Shown here: piece by piece, positions 22,850 through 32,730 of the stretch
Position numbering within the stretch: the stretch's first letter is position 1
How the letters are laid out: each line of letters opens with the position of its first letter
Assembly (NCBI GenBank): GCA_037974335.1
Contig: CM075755.1
Coordinates: forward strand, 9,612,284 to 9,676,283
DNA: 64,000 nucleotides
Source of the DNA: Prionace glauca
Lineage: Eukaryota; Chordata; Chondrichthyes; Carcharhiniformes; Carcharhinidae
Direction: 5' to 3'
Position numbers and translations under genes: made by a program
The notes under the pieces: generated by a model
What the model saw: the letters and a program-made list of their open reading frames with translations, nothing else
Database searches by the model: none
Told to the model about the DNA's origin: nothing

Positions 22850-23700
22850 TTGAAGTGGTATCACTGGGTGGCCAGCATTTATTGCCCATCCCTAGTTGCC
22901 CTTGGAGGGCAGTTGAGAGTCAACCACATTACCTTGGCTCTGGAGTCACATGTAGGTCAGACCAGTTAAGGATGGCAGATTTCTTTCCCTAAACGACATT
23001 TAGTAAACCAGATGGATTTTTACAACAATCAATGATAGTCTCCTGGCCAACATTATTCAGACTAGCTTTACCTTCCAGATTCTACTTTCGAAAGGAAATT
23101 TGGCATGTCCACTATGACTCTCACCAATTTTTACAGCTTGGTATGGGCTCCTGCTCTGTTCAAGACCACAAGAAAGTGAACATAGCCCAATCCATCACAC
23201 AAACCAACCTCCCATCCATTGACTCCATCTACACTTCCTGCTGCCTCGGGAAAATAGCCAGCATAATCAAGGACCCCACGCACCCTGGACATTCTTTCTT
23301 CCACCTTCTTCCGTCAAGAAAAAGATAAAAAGGTCTGAGGTCACATACCAACAGACTCAAGAGCAGCTTCTTCCCTGCTGCCATCAGACTTTTGAATGGA
23401 CCTCCTTGTATTAAGTTGATCTTTCTCTACACCTTAGCTATGTCTGTAACATTATATTCTGCACCCTCTTCCTTCCTTCTCCCCTCTGTACTCTATGAAC
23501 AGTATGCTTTATCTATGTAGCGCACAAGAAACAATACTTTTCACTGTATCCCAATTCATGTGACAATAATAAATCAAAACAGATAATTATTAACTGCATA
23601 CAAGTTCTACAAGTTGCCATGGTGGGATTTGAACCCACGTCCCCAGGGCATTTAGCCTGGGTTTCTGGGTTACTAGCCCACTGGAATGATCACATTGCCG
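22850..23700. mobile_element. SINE-2 (minus) interrupted by an L2-like LINE (plus)
   Basis: SINE-2 tail half at 22850-23045. A plus-strand L2-like 3' end at about 23088-23585, with a coding remnant for IYTSCCLGKIASIIKDPTHP and tail 'aataataaatcaaaac'. SINE-2 head half (ccatggtgggatttgaaccc) at 23585-23700. Confidence 0.8.
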
Positions 23701-23769
23701 CTGCTTGCCCATGATTGGTAATACTAATTTATGATTTACAGGAATAACATCAAACTCTGAAAAACATAC

Positions 23770-23981
23770 CTGACGACTCACTGCTTTCCCTTGAATCTCC
23801 TGGAAAGTGATGTTCACAGTCCCATTCAGCTTATGTGACTCTCTGTTCCCTTTGGTCACAGACACCACCTTTGAATAAAACTGGGTCTCCAGTCGTTCCT
23901 GGGACTCGCTGCCATTCTCTACTTCCAAAGTTGCACCAGTAATGGATTCCAAATTGTTGTAGGATATAAAGGCAAGTACAA
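23770..23981 (-). CDS. ADGRE-like exon: GAIN domain, subdomain B
   Basis: Exon of 212 nt, phase 1 in and 0 out, acceptor 'gcactggcag', donor CAG|GTATGT. After completing a Val codon it reads VLAFISYNNLESITGATLEV, ENGSESQERLETQFYSKVVS, VTKGNRESHKLNGTVNITFQ and EIQGKAVSRQ. V-A-F-(V/I)-S-(Y/F)-x-x-(L/M)-E-S matches the equivalent EMR/CD97 strand. A second, stronger-looking donor (GCA|GTGAGT) lies 12 nt earlier in the transcript and would remove four residues while keeping frame. Confidence 0.9.
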
Positions 23982-24124
23982 CTGCCAGTGCAGGTAGAGA
24001 CCAATAAAGATCAGATCAGTAACGCAAAATGAAATCGCACAGAGAGCCATTACTCCAACCCCAAACCCAAAACTCTGCTGCTGTGCTTGTTGACCTGTGT
24101 TGGATTCTGCTCAAAGCTCAACAT

Positions 24125-24450
24125 AGCGACTGGAAGCAGGAGGAGGTCTTTGCGCCCTTCGAGCCTGTTTCGCCATTTATTAAGATCATGGTTGATCATC
24201 AAATTCAATATCCTGATCCCTACTTCCCCCCCATATCTCTTGATCCCTTTAGCCCCAAGATCTGAGAACTTCAAGAACTTCATGAAATCACACAATGTTT
24301 TGGCCTCAACTACTTTCAGTGGGAGTGAATTCCACACATTCATCACCCTCTGGGTGAAGAAATTTCTCCTCACCTCAAGTCCTTATCGTCAAACTATGAC
24401 CCCCTTTGTGGACTCCCCCACCATCAGGAACATTCTTTCTGAATCTACCC
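24125..24450 (-). mobile_element. CR1-type LINE 3' end
   Basis: The minus strand encodes RRNFFTQRVMNVWNSLPLKV, the CR1 C-terminus; the 3' end is at the low coordinate. Confidence 0.85.
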
Positions 24451-24689
24451 TGTTTGAATTTTATAAATTTGTATGTGGTCCCTTCTCACTACCTAAACTC
24501 CAATAATACAATCGAACCTTTGTCTTAAAGCTCTCACTTTCTCTTTAATGGCCTTATCCCTCCCCCTATCATTGTAACCACCTTTAATCCTGTTATCTTG
24601 CAAGATCCCACCACTCCTCCAATTCTAACTCCAATTTTAACCAAGCCATCTCTGATGGCTTCATGTGATGCCTGTCCTACTCTGTCCTA

Positions 24690-25115
24690 CACCACTCGTC
24701 CCCTCTATCTCTCCCTATCTCTCTATCGTTATCTCTCTCTCGCTATCTCTCTCTCTCGCTAGCTCTCTTTCTTGCTATCTCTCTCTCACCATCTCTTGCT
24801 CTCTCGCTATCTCTCTCCCTCCCTCTTTCTATCTCTGTCTTGTTATCTCTCTCTCTCTCGTTATTTTTCTCTCATTTTATCTCTCTCTCTCGTGCTATCT
24901 CTCTCACTCTCGCTATCTCTCACTCTCGCTATTTTTCTCTCTCTCTCGGTATCTCTCTCCCGCTATCTCTCTTGCTGTCTCTCCCTCTCTCTATCTCTCC
25001 CATGGTATCATTCTCCCTCTCTCTTTTGCTAGCTCTCTCGCTCTCTCTTGTTATCTCTCTCTCTCATCTCTCTCGGTATCTTCTTCTTCTCTCTCTCTCT
25101 CTCTCTCTCCCTCCT
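24690..25115. repeat. (TCTC)n / CTCTATCT simple repeat
   Basis: More than 400 bp of pyrimidine-only repeat on the plus strand. Confidence 0.93.
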
Positions 25116-26175
25116 GGAGGTGCCCTTTAAAGTCAATCCCTTTCACCAAGTTTTTGGTCACCTGTCCTAATACCTCCTTATCTGTCTCAGTTTCAAATTG
25201 TAATCAATAACATTAAAGTGAAGGCACATCAGAGAAAACATCCTTTCCGGATTGTATCATGGCTTGGTATCACTCCTGCTCTGACCCAAGATGGGAAAAA
25301 AAACTACAATATTTGCAGAGGGGGTCCCTGGCTGCCTGTCACTGATCAGAAGTGGTCCCTGCCCTTATGTGCCGTTAAGACACATCTACGTGACCCCACT
25401 AAATGGGACCTGTGTCGTGTAACCCTGCCTTAGTTTCACCTTTGCTTTGAGCAGAGCACAGACTCATGTACAGCTGCTCTCACCCTGTGTGGAAGGTGAT
25501 TAGGGGAGCCAGTGAAGAGAAAGGGTGTTGGACCTAGCCATTAATAGGTCCAGACAGCGGGTGGTCAAAGAGGTCACTTCTCCTGACTGTCTGTTTCCTC
25601 TCTTGTGGCTAAATTCTCTGCCAGGTGACCCTGGAAAGGGAGCCTGGGGCTGGCCACTGGCAAAACTGTGACCTTCCGTATCCAAACCTGAGGACTCAGA
25701 TATTTCATCGACCCCTTTCATCAGATTATAAATTTCTTTTGAGATTGTAATGTCCTAACTATGTCAGCGATTGTGGGTTTTACACAAAAAGAGAAAAAGA
25801 TGGGGTGTGCAATGGAAAGGTCCTGTTTTCTTCTTCAGAATAAACTTGAGCATGACTGGTTTGAAGTAAATACTCCTTTATTTAAGCATCTTTTATAAGC
25901 ATTTTACAGAAAGTAAAATAAGGATTACTTAAGAGAAAGAGAGAGAGAGGAGAGAGAGAAGAAACAAAAGCCAGCTAGCATTGTGCTGGTCAAAAACTCA
26001 AAGCATAATCTGGATCAAACTAACTAAACATCAATCTGTGTCCACAATGTAATTGAATACTTATGTTATTAAAGAGTTGGGTCCAAGCTGACTCCAGGTG
26101 CATCAACAACTAGCCTCTGCGGCCTTGAAAGCTTCCGTTGATCTTACATTGTACTATCAGAGAATGTTGCTAAGT
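25116..26175. other. No gene seen; unclassified dispersed DNA
   Basis: No coding or splice pattern matching the receptor. 25930-25965 is a short GA-rich run. Confidence 0.4.
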
Positions 26176-26176
26176 G

Positions 26177-26514
26177 GGGCGGCACGGTAGCACAGTGGTT
26201 AGCACTGCTGCTTCACAGCTCCAGGGTCCTGGGTTCGATTCCCAGCTCGGGTCACTGCCTGTGTGGAGTTTGCACATTCTCCTCGTGTCTGCGTGGGTTT
26301 TCTCCGGGTGCTCCGGTTTCCTCCCACAGTCCAAAGATGTGCAGGTTAGGTTCATTGGCTATGCTAAAATTGCCCCTTAGTGTCCTGGGATGTGTAGGTT
26401 AGAGGGATTAGCAGGTAAATGTGTAGGGATATGGGGATAGGGTCTGGATGGGATTGTGTTCGGTGCAGACTCGATGGGCCGAAGGGCCTGTTTCTGCACT
26501 GTAGGGTTCTAATG
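26177..26514 (+). mobile_element. SINE-1, complete reference copy
   Basis: tRNA-derived SINE. Box A 'tggttagcactg' at 26196, box B 'gggttcgattcc' at 26231, body with 'ccaaagatgtgcaggttagg', and a 3' end with 'gatgggccgaagggcctg' resembling the CR1 3' end, which suggests it is mobilised by CR1. Confidence 0.92.
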
Positions 26515-26720
26515 TTTCCAGGTTGGCCCCAGAATTCCAAGCTGATGAGGCCAAATTAGCTTAAGTTAGCTTAAAGCATAGCACAGTTTGTTACATTAAG
26601 CAGAAATACCTTAAAAGAAGCCTTTTAACTGGGTAAACCATACAGAGGATCCCACGCGCTCATAGGTTCAAACTAACAGCAAGGTTTATTGTAAAAGCTC
26701 TTTCCTGCATAGGGGAAGAT

Positions 26721-26875
26721 GTCTCGCCACACCAGGTTAAAGTCCAATAGGCTCATTTGATAGCACGAGCTACCTTCATCATGCTCTGGAAGCTCATGCT
26801 AGCAAATAAACCTGTTGGACTTTAACCTGAGACTTCTCAGTGTACCCCGCCCCAGTCCAACACTGGCACCTCCAT
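26721..26875. mobile_element. Penelope 3' tail, head-to-head palindrome
   Basis: The left arm reads 'ccaggttaaagtccaatagg' and the right arm 'cctgttggactttaacctga', meeting near 26785. This is a miniature of the inverted pairs at 9598 and 61744. Confidence 0.8.
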
Positions 26876-27224
26876 TTCACGCCTGTACAGAACAGAGATC
26901 AAAATAACAGCCTGTGTCAACACTCTAATGAAATCACCTTCAAACCATGTAGTCAGCTCTCAAATTATTCATGCAAACCTCTTAAATATACATCAGAGAT
27001 TCTGTTTATACTGATACAGTAGGCCTTCAAGGGCTGCATTTTAATTTATCCCTCAGTTTGCTGATTTAGCTTATTTCAATAACACTAAAGAACCACATCT
27101 CTGACGCTGTCAAGCTTTCTAACTGGATATAAAAGCGTTCTCACATCCCTAATCTTATTAAATTAAACCATGACATGTTAATCCAATCATCCAAACAACC
27201 TGTCCTGATCTCTCCACGTCGATG

Positions 27225-27745
27225 CTATCATTAAGAAAGCTCACCAACATCTTTACATTCTCAGGAGGCTACAGAAATTTGGCATGTCCACTACAACTCT
27301 CACCAATTTTTTCAGATGCACCACAGAAAAAATCCTTGGTTTGTCTCCTGCTCTGACCAAGACTGCAAGAAACTACAAAGGTAGCCCAGGCAAACTAGCC
27401 TCCCATCCATTGACTCTGTCTATACTTCCCACTGCCTCAAAAAAGCAGCCAGCATAATCAAGGACCTCACACACCCCATACATTCTCTCTTCCACCTTCT
27501 TCCTTCAGGGGAAAGATACAAAAGTCTGAGAATATGTGCCATCAGATCTTTGAATGGCTCTATCACACATTAAGCTGATCTTTCTCTACACTCTAGCTGT
27601 GACTGTAACACTACATTCGGCACCTCGCCTTTCCTTCTGTCCTGTGTACTCTATGAACAGTATGCTTTGTCTGCATAGCACGCAAGAAACAATACTTTTC
27701 ACTGTGTCCAAATACATGTGATAATAATAAATCAAATCAAAACCA
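27225..27745 (+). mobile_element. L2-like LINE 3' end
   Basis: Coding remnant for the C-terminus ('ataatcaaggacctcacaca' region) and tail 'aataataaatcaaatcaaaa'. Lies about 150 bp from the GAIN exon at 27892. Confidence 0.85.
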
Positions 27746-27891
27746 AATCAATCCCTGATGAGTGATTGTTGTCTTGTAGAGCCAATAAGCCCAGGTATTA
27801 TATCATTGTAATAACACAACACCTGGGAAAGTTTGGAAGTTATTTCTATGATACTCACTCACGGTTGCAGGTAAATAAAGTGGAAACATAC

Positions 27892-27999
27892 CAGAGTCCT
27901 CGTTGCCAATAATTGTGCTGGAGTAAACACCCATGGTGTTTCCTTTGGCTTGTAATGTGATCACGTCACTCTCGGTGATGTTGGCTTTTTCAATGAAAC
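27892..27999 (-). CDS. ADGRE-like exon: GAIN domain, middle part
   Basis: Exon of 108 nt, phase 1-1, acceptor 'cttcaaatag', donor TCTG|GTATGT. It encodes FIEKANITESDVITLQAKGN, TMGVYSSTIIGNEDS and the first base of a Val codon. The L-x-A-K-G-x-x-M-x-(hydrophobic)-x-(C/S)-S-T-I segment corresponds to the EMR stretch L-V-A-K-G-D-K-M-x-I-x-C-S-T-I as I recall it. An open frame continues past the donor for about 12 codons to another GTGAG, but family alignment and phase favour the site given. Confidence 0.87.
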
Positions 28000-28109
28000 C
28001 TATTTGAAGAGCTGGTGGGAATAAGCAAAGAAGATTTGAATATCACATCCTGCCTGAGGCTGGTATCTCTCCATTGCTCCATCAGATGCATCTTTTCCCC
28101 ACAAGGAAA

Positions 28110-28765
28110 AGGGGAAAAGGCGGGAGAATGGCTGTTGAGAAACATATCAGCCATGATTGAATGGCAGAGTAGATTCAATGGGCCGAGTAGCCTAATTCTG
28201 CTTCTATATCTTAAGGTCTTATGGTCCAGGGGCAATGCCCACTGAAGATCTCGGATCATTCCCAGCACTGCATCTGATCCCCTTACCAATCAAGACCCTA
28301 TCTATCCCTGTCTTAAATACAGACCTGGCCTCCACAGCCTTCTGTGGCAATGAATTACACAGATTCACCAATCTCTGGCTGAAGAAATTCCTTCTCATCT
28401 CAGTTCTGAAGGTTGTGCCCTCGATTCTTAGTCTCTGCTACTAATAGAAACATCTTCTCCACATCCACTTTATCCAGTTTCAATGAGATCCTTCCTCATC
28501 TTTCTAAACTCCATCAAGTACAGACCCAGAGTCCTCAGATGCTCTTCAAACATTAAGCTTTTCATTTCCAGGATCATTCTTGTGAACCTCCTTGGAACTC
28601 TCCCCAAGGCCAGCACAACCTTCCTTGGATACGGGACCCAGAATTGCTCACAGTGTTCCAGATGCGGTCTGAACACCGCCTTGTAAAACCTCAACATTTC
28701 TGCTTTTGTATTCTAGTCCTCTTGAAATCAATGCTAATATCCTATTTGCCTTCCTAAGTACATGG
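28110..28765. mobile_element. CR1-type LINE 3' fragments in opposite orientations
   Basis: 28110-28225 is a plus-strand 3' tail (atcagccatgattgaatggc). 28260-28765 is a minus-strand C-terminal remnant encoding FRPHLEHCEQFWVPYPRK. Confidence 0.8.
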
Positions 28766-29339
28766 GCATGTATGGGAATGGGTGGGATTAGAGTCACAGG
28801 GAGGGATTACGAGTGATGGAGATGGCAGGGGAAGTAGGGGAGCATGGGTTCAGGTGCCAAGGCAGGAGGTTGCCTTTCAGTGACAGGGGCGGGGTGGTGG
28901 AACTGACGGTGGAGGTGCTGCCATGTGCCTGCTGACCTTGTCCTTCCAGGGGGTAGTGATGTTTGGTGTTGAAGAAATCTTGGCTGCAATGCATTTTGTG
29001 GTTGATCCATAATGCGCACTGGTCATGGGGGTAAATGTGTAAAGCTCACCACCACTTTCTCAAGGACAACTAGGGATGGGCAATAAATGCTGGCCAGTCA
29101 GCGACACTCGTGTTTCATGACTGAATATTTAAAAATCACACAAGGGACAGAATGAAAGACTTTGATTTGAATATATTGACAGGCAGAAGGACAACATATT
29201 TTGAGCTAAGTGGGAATGGGAGGAGTTGATTTCCCATGATCACCAACCATAGCGGAGTTGCTAATGGTGAGAAAGGTGTGAGGGGAAGAATGGCCTACTC
29301 TTGCTGCTATTTCTTACTGAGACACTAGAAATTCTTGAT
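28766..29339. other. No gene seen
   Basis: G-rich unique-looking sequence, with a SINE-2-like 3' end at about 29048-29130 (gggatgggcaataaatgctg). Confidence 0.4.
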
Positions 29340-29885
29340 AAGACCATAAGACATAGGAGCAGAATTAGGCCACTCGGCCCATCGAGTCTGCTCCGCTGTT
29401 CAGTCATGGCTGATATTTTTCTCATCCGCATTCTCCTGCCTTTTCCCCATAACCCTGATCCCCTTATTAACCAAGAACTTAGAATGATGAGGGGAGGATC
29501 TCATTGAAACTTGCAGAATACTGAAAGGCCCAGATAGAGTGGACATGGGGAAGGTGTTTCCATTAGTAGGAGAGACTAGGATCCGAGTGCACAGCCTCAG
29601 AGTAAAGGGACATCCCTTTAGAATTGAGGTAAGGAGGAATTTCTTCAACCAGTGGGTGGTGAATCTGTGGAACTCTTTGCCACAGAAGGCTGTGGAGTTC
29701 AGGTCATTGAATGTATTTAAGACAGTGATAGCTAGGTTCTTGATTGGTAAGGGGATCAAAGCTTACGGAGAAAAGACGGGAGAATGGGGTTGAGAAACTT
29801 ATCAGCCATGATTGAATAGCAGAGACCTGATTCAATGGACTGAATGGCCTAATTCTGCTCCTATATCTCATGGTCTAGTGGGGAG
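29340..29885. mobile_element. Two CR1-type 3' ends, head to head
   Basis: Minus-strand tail at 29340-29482 (gacataggagcagaattagg) joined at about 29485 to a plus-strand C-terminal region encoding VRRNFFNQWVVNLWNSLPQK and its 3' UTR. Confidence 0.8.
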
Positions 29886-29997
29886 CTGGGGGGGTGGTGA
29901 AGGATCAGCCATAACAGAATCAGGTTTTACTCTCTCTTGTGTTAGGTCCAGCATATCTGGAGCGTTCTCTGTTTGTGAGGTAGATGCAGAGCTTTAC

Positions 29998-30175
29998 CTA
30001 AGGTGGGGGTTGTCCAACTTGTGTTTCCTGCTTTGCGTAAGCTCAGAGCAGCTGCTATCACAGCACTTTCCATACGTTCCAGGAATTGGCTGGCTATTTT
30101 GTGTTTCTCTGTATCGTTTACCTTTTCCAAATCCATTACATTGTTGAGTATATCCTCTGCAAAATCAAGAACTTT
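29998..30175 (-). CDS. ADGRE-like exon: start of GAIN subdomain A
   Basis: Exon of 178 nt, phase 0 in and 1 out, acceptor 'ttactcgacag', donor TTAG|GTAAAG. It encodes KVLDFAEDILNNVMDLEKVN, DTEKHKIASQFLERMESAVI, AAALSLRKAGNTSWTTPTL. The helical K-x-x-(I/L)-A-(S/T)-x-(F/L)-L-E-x-(M/V)-E-S and the K-x-(S/A)-G-N-x-S turn correspond to the EMR GAIN A helices. A competing AG 15 nt further inside (ttttgcag) gives a phase that does not match the upstream exon, so the outer acceptor was chosen. Confidence 0.88.
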
Positions 30176-30351
30176 CTGTCGAGTAAAGCAATGCGTTATT
30201 TTTGAGTGAAGGCAAAAATAAATTTTTTCAACACATTCAACAAAGAAATATTGTTCTTCTGAGCAGCATTGAACAGTCATGTGAATAAAGAGCACACAGG
30301 TAAAGATCGGAATAATCACACAGAAACATAAGTCACTTGCTTTATTACTAT

Positions 30352-31128
30352 TAGGGTGGCACAGTGGTTAGTACTGCTGCCTCACAGTGCCAGGGACCCA
30401 AGTTCAATTTCAGCCTCGGGTGACTGTCTGTGTGGAGTCCACATGTTCTCCCTGTGTCTGCGTGGGTTTCTCTGGGGGTTCCTGTTTCTTTCCACATTCC
30501 AAAGATGTGCAGGTTAGGTGGATTGGCCATACTAAACTGCCCCTTAGTGTCCAAAGATGTGCAGGTTAGGTGGTTTGGCCATACTAAACTGCCCCTTAGT
30601 GTCCAAAGATGTGTAGGTTAGGTGGATTGGCTGTACTAAACTGCCCCTTAGTGTCCAAAGATGTGCAGGTTAGGTGGATTGGCCATACTAAACTGCCCCT
30701 TAGTGTCCAAAGATGTGTAGGTTAGGTGGATTGGCTGTACTAAACTGCCCCTTAGTGTCCAAAGATGTGCAGGTTAGGTGGATTGGCCATAATAAACTGC
30801 CCCTTAGTGTCCAAAGATGTGTAGGTTAGGTGGATTGGCTGTACTAAACTGCCCCTTAGTGTCCAAAGATGTGTAGGTTAGGTGGATTGGCTGTACTAAA
30901 CTGCCCCTTAGTGTCCAAAGATGTGCAAGTTAGGTGGATTGGCCATACTTTTTACCTCTTACTATCGAAAGATGTGTCGGTTAGGTTGATTGGCCATGCT
31001 AAATTGATTCTTAGTGTCAGGGGGACTGGCAGGTTGAATACATGCAGTTACAGGGATACGGCCTGGGTGAGATTGTTGTTGGTGTAGGCTTGATGAGCCA
31101 AATGGCCTCTTTCTGCACTGTAGGAATT
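30352..31128 (+). mobile_element. SINE-1 with an internal 52-bp array (about 9 copies)
   Basis: Head at 30352 (box A 'tggttagtactgc'), then from 30499 to about 30950 tandem 52-bp units ('gtgcaggttaggtggattgg'), then the normal SINE-1 tail ending near 31128. Confidence 0.92.
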
Positions 31129-31283
31129 CTGTGGATTACTCCCACAGTCTTCTTTCTTCATGACACAAGTGAAAAAACACTGCTCAAAATGAATAAAAGG
31201 AGATATGAGCTGATCAGCTACAGTGTGTGATAGGCTAGGGTTGTTTTCCTTAGAGGACAGGAGGTGACCTAATTGAGGTGTAT

Positions 31284-31490
31284 ATCACATCTCAGCCTTT
31301 TGGCCAAGATCAAGCTTCAGATCAAGTCCAAGTTGGGGCACTGTGACTTATCTTGTTAACTTGGATACACTGTCTCTCTTTGGGGGGTGGGGGGGAACCA
31401 TGAATTGGAAATTGAATTGGAGTAAGCAAAGAGGTGGATTCAGATATGCGCGATCCACACTTAACATTGGCTTTGTAACTTTAAATTAAA
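31284..31490 (+). pseudogene. U2 snRNA-headed retroposed insert
   Basis: Starts 'atcacatctcagccttttgg' and continues 'ccaagatcaag', matching the first about 31 nt of U2 snRNA (ATCGCTTCTCGGCCTTTTGG, CTAAGATCAAG) with few changes. After that it no longer matches U2. It is flanked by a 13-bp direct repeat, aattgaggtgtat, at 31271-31283 and 31491-31503, and ends in an A-rich run. This fits a chimeric LINE-mobilised retrocopy, not a working U2 gene. Confidence 0.7.
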
Positions 31491-31544
31491 AATTGAGGTG
31501 TATGATATTATGAATGGCCCAGACAGGATAGACAGGAAAGATTA

Positions 31545-31640
31545 CAGGTGGCACAATGGTTAGCACTGCTGCCTCTCAGCGCCAGGAACCAGGGAGGTGC
31601 CAGTGCTATCCACTGTGTCACAGCGCCACCCAACAATTTC
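31545..31640. mobile_element. Small SINE-1 head fragments, inverted
   Basis: A plus-strand box A piece (ggcacaatggttagcactgc) meets a minus-strand head piece (ctatccactgtgtcacagcg). Confidence 0.5.
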
Positions 31641-31943
31641 TTCGACCATCCAGACTCGAAATGTTCTCTCTCCGCAGGTGCAATCAGGCCCACTGAGAAC
31701 TTCCAGCATTTTCTGCTCATTGCGGTGCTCATGTCAGCCTACCTGCGACACTAATAAAAAAACTTTAAACTTTTTGCTCTGTTCTTTTCTTTTTCTCTCT
31801 CCTCATTGGCCAGGGCAGCCACGATGGGTGAATGGTTCCTTTACTATTCCTGTAAGTGTAAGTATTCACCTTGCTAGTCCCCCTTTCTGCAGTGTAACTT
31901 TTCCATGGTTTCCACCTGTGACTGGCTAAAGCTTGCCATTAAT

Positions 31944-32288
31944 ACAAAGAACAAAAACAGCACGGGAAACAGGCCCTTCGGCCCAACGAGCCCGCGCCGC
32001 CGTCCCATGGTCAGTGACCTATTCATGACTCTAGTCTATGCCTAATGTGTGAGGATCAGGGAGGTCCAATATAGGGACAATTTGTTACCCAATCAATCAG
32101 CCTAAAAGCACATTTTTGGGATGTGGGAGGAAACCGGAGCACCCGGAGGAAACCCACGCAACCACGGGGAGAACGCGCAAACTCCCACGGACACAGGCCC
32201 AACTCCATGTGTCCGCACAGCAACAGAGATAGCCTCTGTGCTGCCATGATGCCCTCGAGATGGTAAGTGCCTGTGGATAAAAATTTCA
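31944..32288 (-). mobile_element. Composite SINE-like repeat, copy 1
   Basis: CR1-like tail (gcacgggaaacaggcccttc), a unique middle (gtcagtgacctattcatgac) and a SINE-1-like body (gggaggaaaccggagcaccc). A near-identical copy is at 54364-54721. Confidence 0.8.
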
Positions 32289-32289
32289 T

Positions 32290-32595
32290 TATTAAAGACT
32301 CTATATCCCTGAGACTAAAACTGACCCCAAGCCTACAATGCTTAATAAGGCCTGCTATATCCCCCTATATGTAAACTGCTCATGTGGCTGTCCAAGTTAC
32401 TCTTGAACAACCCTAGCGTGCCTGCTTCCACCACCTTACTCGGCAGTGCATTCCACATCCCCACTACCCTTTGTGTGAAAAACTGCCCTCTAACATTAGT
32501 CTTATATCTAGCCCCCCTCACCCTAAGCCCGTGACCCCTCGTTCTAATCTGCCCAGGAGTGTTTACCAGGCTAAATAATTCACAGCAAGAGGCCA
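32290..32595 (-). mobile_element. CR1-type LINE 3' end
   Basis: The minus strand encodes RTRGHGLRVRGARYKTNVRG and FFTQRVVGMWNALPSKVVE, well preserved. Confidence 0.88.
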
Positions 32596-32730
32596 AGGGA
32601 GGAGATTTTTGTAAAATAGATGCTGCAGATACAAATCTAAAATAAAAACAGAAAATGCTGGAAAAACTCAGCAGTGTCTGTGCAGAGAGAGAAAAACAGG
32701 GTCAATGTTTTGAGTCCCTACAGAGTTCTC

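Noticed and set aside
24665-25210. Ser/Leu-rich frame resembling a membrane protein
   Set aside because: Encoded by a TCTC simple repeat.
27880-27891. Longer version of the GAIN exon, reading on to a GTGAG near 27860
   Set aside because: Phase and family alignment favour TCTG|GTATGT; the added residues have no counterpart in ADGRE.
31284-31320. A functional U2 snRNA gene
   Set aside because: Only the first about 31 nt match; Sm site and 3' stem-loops are absent.
32056-32289. Short minus-strand open frame repeated at 54489-54722
   Set aside because: It lies wholly inside the composite repeat and is shared only because the repeat is duplicated.
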